A stretch of DNA of 64,000 bases. Origin: Atopobium massiliense. GTDB taxonomy: Bacteria > Actinomycetota > Coriobacteriia > Coriobacteriales > Atopobiaceae. The notes below the pieces were generated by a model. It searched no databases. It was not told the origin of the DNA and saw only the letters and a program-made list of their open reading frames with translations. Positions 45,044-52,282 of the stretch are shown here, piece after piece (position 1 is the stretch's first letter; the number at the start of each line of letters is the position of its first letter). The translations under genes and the position numbers were made by a program. The DNA lies in NCBI GenBank assembly GCA_900343135.1, contig OPYK01000006.1:1-64000 (forward strand), written 5' to 3'.

Positions 45044-45361
45044 AGTGCTCCTTTATGATGTGCGTGGGCGCATGTCGTGGCTCGTGTGCGTGCGCTTGTG
45101 TGTGCGGACGCGCGCGTACCGCGCAAGTTCGTGCATATGTAAAAATGCATTCTACACGCTTGCGCTCATGTTGTACCCCTTTTGTGCTGAGCGGTTTCAA
45201 AGGGCACAGTTTGAACAAATTTACCCCGCTGCGCAACAATCTTGCGCGCAAAACCCCGCCGTGTAATAATCTTGCCTGCAAAACTCTCATAAAAAAACTC
45301 CTGCTTGCGCGTACGCAAACAGGAGCGTGAGTAACTAACCGTGCGTTATGGAAGGTGCCAG
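45044..45361. other. Spacer with a 30-bp tandem repeat and a terminator, no gene seen
   Basis: Two tandem 30-bp units (45223-45252 and 45253-45282; consensus start ACCCCGC, end TTGC.TGCAAA-like) share most positions. On the minus strand a terminator for the coiled-coil gene consists of the stem CTCCTGCTTGCG / CGCAAACAGGAG (plus 45298-45325) followed by T7 (plus 45291-45297). Upstream (right) of the MFS start I see no clear promoter boxes. Confidence 0.6.
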
Positions 45362-47341
45362 CTACGCTTGAAGATCTTCTGCTTTTCGCTCCTCAACGCG
45401 AGCTTGTGGCATATCAAAACGTGTCTTAACCTGGGAATTTGTAGCTGCTAGGGTTGTGGCAGCGTGCAGGGCGTGTTGCGCATGTCTCGCGCGTGGTTTG
45501 ATGTGACGTGCGCTCTTTACCCGTGCGTTAGCATGGCTCAACGTCGCATGTACGACATCCGTGTGTGCCGGGTTGTTTAATTCATGCGCTCCCTTGGCGT
45601 GTGCGCCACTTTGCGCGCGTAATCCATCTTTTACCTGCAAAAATGCATCACTTTCAAGAGTTTTTGTCTTCATCTCAATTTCGAGCTTCGACATGCCTTG
45701 CTGAACCAAATATGCAATCAACACTTTTTTGTACGAGTCCCGTGCTTCGGTAAACGTTTTGATTGCATTGTCAAACGTGCGCTGAGTGGCGTCAACATAG
45801 CTGCTTTGACGTGCGTATACGTGTTGCGCTGCAGCTAGCGCTTGTTTCGCGTGCTCCATCGCAAGCCGCGCTTCCTCTTTCTTGTGTGCCTGTGCAAGCA
45901 CCTCGTTGTAGCGAGCCGTTTTTTCTGCTAGCTCAGCTGCTTTGGTGCTTACGTCTTGCGCGGCTGCGTCTTTGTTGCTACGTGCTTGTTTGTGTGCAAG
46001 CGCTGCAGCATCTGCCTTTTGGCTTTGCTGGCTATACTCGGCTTGCTTTTCCTGCACCTGTGCCAGCGCGGTTTGGTGCTGTGCGTTCTTTTCTTCTACT
46101 TTGCGTATAAGCTGTGACACTTCGCCTGTAAGCTCTGCTTCTTTTTGTGCGTCTGCAGCCTCTTGTCTTTGTGCTTCTTCCTTTAGACTTGTACTCTTTT
46201 CCGCAAGTTCGGATTGCTTTCTTTTAAGCGTATCAACCTCGTTTTGAACGCGTTCTTGCGCTTGCGCCGTTCTCGTTTTTTCTTCGTCCAACTTTGCTTT
46301 TTTGTCTGTCGCGTTCGTTAGTGCTTCTTGTGCTGCTGCTTTGTTTTTGGCGGCCTGCTCAAGATTTTCTGCGTTCTTTGCCTGCTTTTTCTGCTCTTCC
46401 TCTAGGGTTCGTTGTGACTCTTTAAGTCCTGCAGTTAAGCCTGGGTCACCTGGCTTTTGCTTTAGCTCGCGTTTTGCATCCTCTACCGCCTGCTTTTGGT
46501 GAGGGAGTTTTCTTTCGATATCTTCTTTTTCTTTCTTAAGTGTTTGTTCCCACGCTTCCGCTTTCTTCTTTTCTCCTTCTTGCTTTGCTATTTCTTCATC
46601 GTTCGCTTCAGCAGCATGTTTTGCCTGCTCTGCCTTCTCGTTCGCTTGGTCAAGTTCTTGTTCTTTGGGTGTAAGCTCGTCTTGCGCTAGTTTCTTTTCT
46701 GCTTCTGCGTTTGCTTCTATGTCGCTCTCACGTTGCGTTTTAGCTTGAGCTGCCTTTTCTTTGTGTGCAGCAAGTTCTTTCTCTTTAGCAGTTTTTGCGC
46801 TATCTGCGGCTTTGAGCTCTTCTAATATGGCTTCTGCGTTGCTCTCAGCACGTTTCAGCTCAGATTCCGCCTTGTCCTTTTTTGTAAGCGCATCCTTTGC
46901 CTTTTCGGCTTCTTTTTGTAGCTCAGCTTCTTTTTCTTGTAGTGTACGTTCAGCCTGCTTTTTTCCTTCTTCAGCTGCGGTTTTTGCGTTCTTTGCTGCT
47001 TCTACATCTTTTTGCGTAACGTTAGGTGCTATCTCATACGTTTTTTTTGCCTCGTCGTAGCGTTGTTTTGCTTTATGTGCTGCATTGCTTGCATGGTATT
47101 CGCTGCTTTGCGCATCCTTCAACTCTTTGTGTGCATTGGCAGCTGCATGGTGTGCTTCCTTATATGCGCGCTCTGCCTTATCAACATCGTGCTGTGTTAC
47201 TGGTGCAGATGGTTCTGCAAACGCAGTGTGCGGCGTTGCTGTAGTTCCTGTATACGCTGGCACTTCTGTCGCAAACGCGCAGGTAGGTGCTGTTATTGCC
47301 AAAGTAGCAGCTATTGCTGCGAGTTTCGTTTGATGCGTCAT
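45362..47341 (-). CDS. Secreted long coiled-coil protein, function unknown
   Basis: The 659-residue protein has a cleavable signal peptide (residues 1-25, MTHQTKLAAIAATLAITAP, cleavage near AFA-TEV). It is followed by about 480 residues of Ala/Lys/Glu/Gln-rich heptad sequence (about 50-560) predicted to form a long coiled coil, then a shorter helical region with YVDATQRTFDNAIKTF and a basic His/Ala/Arg-rich tail. I see no LPXTG, lipobox or membrane anchor, so it is released or held non-covalently. It resembles coiled-coil surface or cell-wall-hydrolase regulatory proteins only in composition. AAGGAG lies 7 nt before the ATG and a terminator follows. It is divergent from the surface protein gene at 47769. 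Confidence 0.75.
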   Translation of the reverse strand: MTHQTKLAAIAATLAITAPTCAFATEVPAYTGTTATPHTAFAEPSAPVTQHDVDKAERAYKEAHHAAANAHKELKDAQSSEYHASNAAHKAKQRYDEAKKTYEIAPNVTQKDVEAAKNAKTAAEEGKKQAERTLQEKEAELQKEAEKAKDALTKKDKAESELKRAESNAEAILEELKAADSAKTAKEKELAAHKEKAAQAKTQRESDIEANAEAEKKLAQDELTPKEQELDQANEKAEQAKHAAEANDEEIAKQEGEKKKAEAWEQTLKKEKEDIERKLPHQKQAVEDAKRELKQKPGDPGLTAGLKESQRTLEEEQKKQAKNAENLEQAAKNKAAAQEALTNATDKKAKLDEEKTRTAQAQERVQNEVDTLKRKQSELAEKSTSLKEEAQRQEAADAQKEAELTGEVSQLIRKVEEKNAQHQTALAQVQEKQAEYSQQSQKADAAALAHKQARSNKDAAAQDVSTKAAELAEKTARYNEVLAQAHKKEEARLAMEHAKQALAAAQHVYARQSSYVDATQRTFDNAIKTFTEARDSYKKVLIAYLVQQGMSKLEIEMKTKTLESDAFLQVKDGLRAQSGAHAKGAHELNNPAHTDVVHATLSHANARVKSARHIKPRARHAQHALHAATTLAATNSQVKTRFDMPQARVEERKAEDLQA

Positions 47342-47768
47342 GGTATTCGCTCCTTAACGGGGTGAAAGTATCAATAATGTGGTTTCATTTTATCCAATAA
47401 ATTGAGGATTATTTTATGGTTCAATTCAGCTTTATTTGGAGTTAGTGGTTTTCGTGTGCGCTGCTATTCATATGTTATTTATGCAGCTAAATACCATTGT
47501 TTAAATGTAGTTACTTGCCTAAGTTCAATAATAGCTTTTTCAGTATTCGTTCATTACTGTGCATAATATATGAGTATTAATACATGTTGTTTGTGCGTTT
47601 TAACGAAACCGAACTTTGCATAACTTGAATTATGGAATCTTTTCAGATATATGGATTATTTCTAAATTTGCTGCTTTTTTTTTTCTTCTTTGTAATTGTC
47701 CTACACTTTGTTGTACGAGATGCCCACTGGTTGAGCTTGACATTCGTAGGTACATATGGAGGTATAGG
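47342..47768. promoter_or_regulatory. AT-rich divergent spacer with T10 tract
   Basis: The 427-base spacer between two divergent exported-protein genes is markedly AT-rich. It includes a run of ten T (47675-47684) in a pyrimidine-rich stretch, 85 bases before the surface protein start. An in-frame extension from 47616 reads through this tract but has no ribosome-binding site. Homopolymer runs here could vary in length and affect expression. No other structure stands out. Confidence 0.45.
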
Positions 47769-49748
47769 ATGACAGCTTGCTATATGCATAGTAAACAACA
47801 CAACAGCAAAGCAAAGCACAATTTTGGCAGCTGCTCTTTAGCGTGTATAAAACCCGCTCAATTCGCACCGTATAACCGTGCGTGGTATGGAAAATCACTC
47901 TGCGTCGTTGGAATATCCTTGGCGTGTGCATGTTCGGCTGTATGCGTTGGATTGAACAACGCAGCTTTTGCAGATGAGCCGGTAGGGCAATCTTCGACCA
48001 ATACAATCCCTGCTCAGCAGCAAACGCCAAAGCGCACGTTAACTAAAAAAGATGTTGCAGCAATGGCTGGTTGCGACGCTACAATTGATGGTGACAAGCT
48101 TGTTATTGCTCCTCAAAACAAAGCAGCTGATGGTGTTATAAGTAAAGATCAAAAAGAGGATAATTTTAATACATTGCGAGACGCTATAAAGAGTGCTGCC
48201 GCTCGAGGTAAAACACTGGAATTTAGAGGCAACATTTACGGCTACGGCAATATCAGTGAATTATTTAAGGAAAGCAAAATTTCTAGTCTTGGCAATATTA
48301 ATCGCTTTGATGTATCGAACGTTACAGATATGAGCGAGCTTTTTAGCGGGTGCTCATCTCTAAAAGGCTCCCTTGAACCTCTTGCGTCGTGGGATACAAG
48401 TAATGTTACAAATATGAAAGAAATGTTTTCATCCTGCACAAGGATTTACGGTTCGTTAACACCGCTTAACAGCTGGAACACATCGAAAGTAACAAATATG
48501 GGCGGGATGTTTTTTGGTTGCAATTCACTTTCGGGTGTAAACGACTTAAGCAACTGGGACATTAGCAATGTTGTAGATAATCCTAAAGGAGATACGCCAG
48601 ATAAACGCTACGGTGAGCGTTTTGGCTTAAAGTACCTCTTTGCGGCTTACTATGACGCAACTGATAAGTGGCATGGTGTTGGAAATGGGAATTTCGTGCT
48701 GAACTTTAGTAATAAGAAATTCCCAGATAAGGTTACAACTGCTAAAATGTTCAAATATTTGGGCTGTACCCTTGTTGCTACTAATTGGCAAAATTATAAG
48801 CTGAATCATTCTTTTACTTCTCATGATATATTCGATTTCGCGAAACATGGGTGGATCTTTGCTGATAACCATGGAGCAGACTTTACTTTTGTAACAGACG
48901 TCACTACAGGACTTGCCGACTCCGATTTTGTTAAAGAGGGAAGCTATAAAATAGTGAACTATAACGTGACTGTTACATATAAAACTCCTGATGGTAAAAC
49001 ATGTACTAAAACGGTGGCTTTGAAGTATGCACGCGCACTTAAAAAGCCAGGTACAAATAACCAAGAGGAAAAGCCCCCTACATTCGATTTGGCCGAGCAA
49101 GAGGCATATCGAACAGCAGCTCAAGCGATTGTTCAGTACGATATAGATGGCCTTAAAAAGCAGCATCCTAATTGGATTATTACTAATAAATTTCACGTGG
49201 GCGCTCAGCTACCAGCAACGCTGCCTACCACCATTGATGAAGTGAAGGATATTACGATTGATTTAGGACAAATCACTGTAAATCAAGAGCATAAACCCAA
49301 TTTGGAACCTGAACTAACAGTTCTGTACCGCCTGTACAACCCGTACACACATGAGCACTTCTTTACCGCAGAAACGGTAGAAAACGACAACTTGGTACGT
49401 CTTGGCTGGAAGAGTGAAGGTGGCGTAGGATACGTTTACAAACATGGCGAGAAAGGCGGCGTATACCGCTTGTACAACCCCACCACAGGCGAACATCACT
49501 ACACTATGAATGAAGACGAAGTTGCTACATGCGTTAAAGCAGGCTGGAAAAGCGAAGGCGTAAAGTGGTTTAGCGCCCAAGACAAAGAGGTAACGCTAAA
49601 TAAGCTTTACAGTATGTACAACCCGTATGAGAAGAAGTTTTACCATCACTACACGGCAGACGCTAAAGAAATCGAGCAGATGGTAAAGGCTGGCTGGCGC
49701 AAAGAGGAAGTAAAGTGGTGCACGCTGCCAGCCAGTGCTGTTAAGTAA
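47769..49748 (+). CDS. Exported surface protein with DUF285/BspA-type repeats and three C-terminal WK-type repeats
   Basis: The 659-residue protein has a late signal peptide (hydrophobic core about 43-60, cleavage near AAFA-DEP at 68). DUF285 repeats follow (about 165-270; FDVSNVTDMSELFSGCSSL, WDTSNVTNMKEMFSSC, WNTSKVTNMGGMFFGC), as in BspA-like and Mycoplasma/Lactobacillus surface proteins. After a middle region of about 240 residues come three repeats of about 45 residues (about 515-650): LYRLYNPYTHEHFFTA, VYRLYNPTTGEHHYTM and LYSMYNPYEKKFYHHYTA, each ending in a GWK/GWR motif (DUF5648-like). The repeats may bind cell-wall glycan; there is no LPXTG. GGAGG lies 6 nt before the ATG at 47769. 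Codons are more AT-rich than in neighbouring genes, suggesting transfer. Confidence 0.75.
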   Translation: MTACYMHSKQHNSKAKHNFGSCSLACIKPAQFAPYNRAWYGKSLCVVGISLACACSAVCVGLNNAAFADEPVGQSSTNTIPAQQQTPKRTLTKKDVAAMAGCDATIDGDKLVIAPQNKAADGVISKDQKEDNFNTLRDAIKSAAARGKTLEFRGNIYGYGNISELFKESKISSLGNINRFDVSNVTDMSELFSGCSSLKGSLEPLASWDTSNVTNMKEMFSSCTRIYGSLTPLNSWNTSKVTNMGGMFFGCNSLSGVNDLSNWDISNVVDNPKGDTPDKRYGERFGLKYLFAAYYDATDKWHGVGNGNFVLNFSNKKFPDKVTTAKMFKYLGCTLVATNWQNYKLNHSFTSHDIFDFAKHGWIFADNHGADFTFVTDVTTGLADSDFVKEGSYKIVNYNVTVTYKTPDGKTCTKTVALKYARALKKPGTNNQEEKPPTFDLAEQEAYRTAAQAIVQYDIDGLKKQHPNWIITNKFHVGAQLPATLPTTIDEVKDITIDLGQITVNQEHKPNLEPELTVLYRLYNPYTHEHFFTAETVENDNLVRLGWKSEGGVGYVYKHGEKGGVYRLYNPTTGEHHYTMNEDEVATCVKAGWKSEGVKWFSAQDKEVTLNKLYSMYNPYEKKFYHHYTADAKEIEQMVKAGWRKEEVKWCTLPASAVK

Positions 49749-49765
49749 GCCTGTTATATATAAGC

Positions 49766-49847
49766 ACAAACGGGCTGACACTATATTGTGGGCGAAGTGC
49801 GCTTGCGCGAAACTTCGCCACAACAAAGCTCCCAGCTGCCCGTTTGT
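49766..49847 (+). repeat. Palindromic unit C1, intact, un-nested copy
   Basis: Same unit as at 18533: outer arms ACAAACGGGC (49766-49775) and GCCCGTTTGT (49838-49847), inner arms TTGTGGGCGAAGT (49786-49798) and ACTTCGCCACAA (49812-49823), apex GCGCTTGCGCG. The conserved left flank AAGTAAGCCTGTT reaches into the stop codon of the surface protein gene (TAA at 49746-49748). It would be transcribed as the 3' end of that mRNA. Confidence 0.8.
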
Positions 49848-49881
49848 GTATCTCACTTACGTTCCTTAACGCCAATACAAA

Positions 49882-50260
49882 AAGTCAGAAGAGCAATGAG
49901 TGCGCCGTTTTGCACAACCCGCAAAACGGCGCGTTTTTGTGGAGCGGGCGTTACAAAAGTCTTTCACTCATATTAGAAAATTACCCCACTTTGACACGCG
50001 TTTCGGCGTCGCACAAGCGCGCTGGAGCTCGCCGCAAAAAAGTGCGTTTTGCATTTACGCAGGTAGGAGCGTTGGAGCATTTTTGCTCAGCTGGCACATG
50101 TGCCTCAAAGGACAATTTTTGGGTTCAAAACGCGTGTCAAAGTGGGGTAATTTTCTAATATCGCTCAACTTTTTTTGTAAGCGCTGAGAAGGTTTCAAAA
50201 ATCCATTAAAACGCACCGCCTGGCAGCAGCCAGGCGGTGCACCAATTGCTCTTCAGTCTT
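49882..50260. repeat. Central module C: inward-facing hairpins around a 34-bp inverted repeat
   Basis: The outer inverted repeat is AAGTCAGAAGAGC (49882-49894) and GCTCTTCAGTCTT (50248-50260). The left hairpin is GCGCCGTTTTGC (49902-49913) / GCAAAACGGCGC (49921-49932) followed by TTTTT. The right hairpin is GCACCGCCTGGC (50213-50224) / GCCAGGCGGTGC (50229-50240), preceded by AAAA. Two perfect 34-nt inverted arms lie at 49970-50003 and 50128-50161 with a 124-nt spacer, identical in arm sequence and spacer length to module B. The spacer is conserved near its ends (CGG.GTCG, TTTTTGGGTTCA) but diverged in the middle. Non-coding. Confidence 0.85.
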
Positions 50261-50295
50261 CTTTGCTTTGAACAGTAAATTCAGGCTATAGACAA

Positions 50296-50647
50296 AAAGC
50301 AGGCGTCTGGGAGCAGTTTTGATTTGGAGTTTCGCGTTTAAAGACGTTCGTATTTGAATGAAAAACGTGTGTTGCTGGGAGCAGCTCTATTTTGAAGTTT
50401 CGCGTTGAAAAGACGCACGGTTGCAATGCATAAACGCGGATAGCGGAGAGCTTTGTTCGCAAGTGCACTTCGCCTACAACAAAGCGTCTATCCGCGTTAC
50501 AGCTGCGAGAGTTATTTGCTCACGTTACACCTGCATACGCGCACTTCAAAATAGAGCTGCGTCAACACACGTTACACGAAAGTTGATTTGCGTTTGCTTT
50601 GCACGTACATACACGCACTCCAAATCAAAACTGTGCGTGCCTGCTTT
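50296..50647 (-). repeat. Triple-nested palindromic units C2
   Basis: Shell 1 has outer arms AAAGCAGGC (50296-50304) / GCCTGCTTT (50639-50647) and perfect 16-bp inner arms at 50315-50330 / 50617-50632; it is the unit found intact at 35-110, in reverse orientation. Its core is opened by shell 2, with outer arms ACGTGTGTTG (50365-50374) / CAACACACGT (50563-50572) and perfect 18-bp inner arms at 50381-50398 / 50543-50560. The core of shell 2 is opened by unit 3, with arms AACGCGGATAG (50433-50443) / CTATCCGCGTT (50488-50498). Each junction lies at the same point, AGTTTCGCG | ... | GCGCACT, and each insert ends in a CATAC-type sequence. Confidence 0.88.
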
Positions 50648-50691
50648 GCGTTTTTTGTGGAATGGGCGTTAATGCAATACGTTCATGAACG

Positions 50692-52044
50692 TTAGCGGGC
50701 AAGTGAACCCATCGGATCCCACGGTTCAAGTACGGTGGCTTCTTCGTGTTCAAAGGTGTCGCGCTGCTCTTGGGTGAGGTATTTTTTATCAACAACTACC
50801 TGGTACACATACTCATCAAACCAGGCGTCGCTCAAAGTATCAAAGCCGTCGCGGCCGTGATCTTTACCCCAGCTGTTTTCAACTTTCCACATAACAGGCT
50901 TTTTGTTGGCGTCAAAACGTACGCCCTCGAGCACCATAGCATGTGTCATCAGCGATTCGCCGTAATCAAGACGCGTAGCTTTATCCATGCTTTGTTCAAT
51001 TTCAAATCCAAACAGCGCATCTACATCAAGTGCTGCCAAGTCCATCATACCTTCATCGCGCAAGTACGATTGCGCAACGTCGCAGCCAAACCACACGGGC
51101 AAATTATCCGAAAGCTGAGCGATTGCAACGCGTTTAAGCTCGGCAGGTTCAAGATTGAGGTAGCGCACGCCGTGGTCTTCCCACACGTTGCCCAAACGGC
51201 TTACGGTATAGGTGTGACCAAAAGGTTTATCAGCTGTTGGTGCAGAGATAAGCGAAATATAATCGTCGAGGTTCATACCTACGGCTTCATCAAAGAATTG
51301 CTGCGGGGTATAGGTGCCAGCAAGTACCAATTTGTCGTTTTTGTCGCGAAGACGCACGTCAAACGATGCAGGTGGTTCACCAAGTGAAATAACAAGCAGG
51401 TGGTACACGTTGTCCATCATGCCTTTTTTCATGTTCAAAAGCTCGTCAATTGAACTTCCCTTAGCATGTGCTTCGCGCAGGCGAGCAGCGCACTTACGCA
51501 GGTAGCGGGTAAGGTAGCGATCCATATCGGACGTGTTGCATGAGTTGGCAGTTTCGGGCATGCTTGCCTTGGGGCACACGCCATATTTTTTAACTAAACT
51601 TTTGAACATGTCCCACTGACCGCCGTCGCCTACGGGCGCATCAAGTAAAAAGCTTACCAGTCTGCCATGAACATCTTCATCGAGCGTGTCGAGAATGTTC
51701 TCCAAAAACCAGTTGCTTTTTTCCATTTTGTCCCAAAATAGGGGGTATACCTGCGAAAGTTCAAATGTTTTAAGATTGAACTTTTTGATGATGCGGTAGC
51801 GCATCGTGTTGAGTGATGCAAACATCCAGCAGCGACCCGAGCGTTGCTGATTGCAGCGATCGCCTTGCGTAACCTCAATGTCAAAATCGAGCGTGTTCTG
51901 CGCAACGCCCTCGGGGACGCGCGCCGCTTTGCGGATGCCGCATGAACTTGCTGCATTTTTTGCAACGGTAAGGGCTCTATCAGCATCAAAGCGCTTTTGC
52001 GCTGCTGTTACATCACTTGTGGTAATACTACGCATGGTGTCCAT
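50692..52044 (-). CDS. pepC: Aminopeptidase C (bleomycin hydrolase family C1B)
   Basis: The 450-residue cytoplasmic cysteine peptidase releases N-terminal amino acids from peptides. The catalytic triad is visible: Cys72 in NQQRSGRCWMFASLN (with the oxyanion Gln), His368 in MTHAMVLEGV and Asn390 in WKVENSWGKDHG. Length fits the hexameric C1B enzymes (about 440-455). The penultimate C-terminal region ends MGSLAR rather than the typical short autoprocessed tail. CGGAG precedes the ATG at 52044. It is a lone gene between palindrome cluster C and thrS (divergent). Confidence 0.95.
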   Translation of the reverse strand: MDTMRSITTSDVTAAQKRFDADRALTVAKNAASSCGIRKAARVPEGVAQNTLDFDIEVTQGDRCNQQRSGRCWMFASLNTMRYRIIKKFNLKTFELSQVYPLFWDKMEKSNWFLENILDTLDEDVHGRLVSFLLDAPVGDGGQWDMFKSLVKKYGVCPKASMPETANSCNTSDMDRYLTRYLRKCAARLREAHAKGSSIDELLNMKKGMMDNVYHLLVISLGEPPASFDVRLRDKNDKLVLAGTYTPQQFFDEAVGMNLDDYISLISAPTADKPFGHTYTVSRLGNVWEDHGVRYLNLEPAELKRVAIAQLSDNLPVWFGCDVAQSYLRDEGMMDLAALDVDALFGFEIEQSMDKATRLDYGESLMTHAMVLEGVRFDANKKPVMWKVENSWGKDHGRDGFDTLSDAWFDEYVYQVVVDKKYLTQEQRDTFEHEEATVLEPWDPMGSLAR

Positions 52045-52182
52045 AAAACTCCGTTCTTTCGTGACTGTGTACTGTAGCGTGATACAACCTTACCATGCAA
52101 TATGAAAGCTGTGTTATCAGTTGGCAAAATTAAACGCAATGGTAACGACTTGTGCTACACTTCACCTACTGTAAGGTTACTA

Positions 52183-52228
52183 TTTGTGCACGTACGTACA
52201 TATGCAAATGCTGCATATGGTGCACAAA
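52183..52228 (+). promoter_or_regulatory. Two-tier hairpin in the thrS leader
   Basis: TTTGTGCA (52183-52190) pairs with TGCACAAA (52221-52228), and inside it CATATGCA (52199-52206) pairs with TGCATATG (52212-52219). It lies about 55 bases before thrS. There is no T-run and no T-box motif, so if regulatory it would work differently from the pheST leader. Confidence 0.5.
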
Positions 52229-52282
52229 GGCTCATAGCAGCTCAAGCATGTTGTGGTTGTTTGAACTGCGGAAAGGCGACTC

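Noticed and set aside
47616-47768. N-terminal extension of the surface protein from 47616
   Set aside because: It would place a second hydrophobic segment before a good signal peptide and lacks an SD, while the ATG at 47769 has GGAGG 6 nt upstream.
50296-50647. Integron attC array or CRISPR array
   Set aside because: The palindromes are nested rather than serial, there is no integrase or cas gene, and no regular repeat-spacer pattern.
52045-52282. Possible T-box leader for thrS
   Set aside because: There is no GGTGG.ACCGCG motif and no terminator; only a two-tier hairpin is present.
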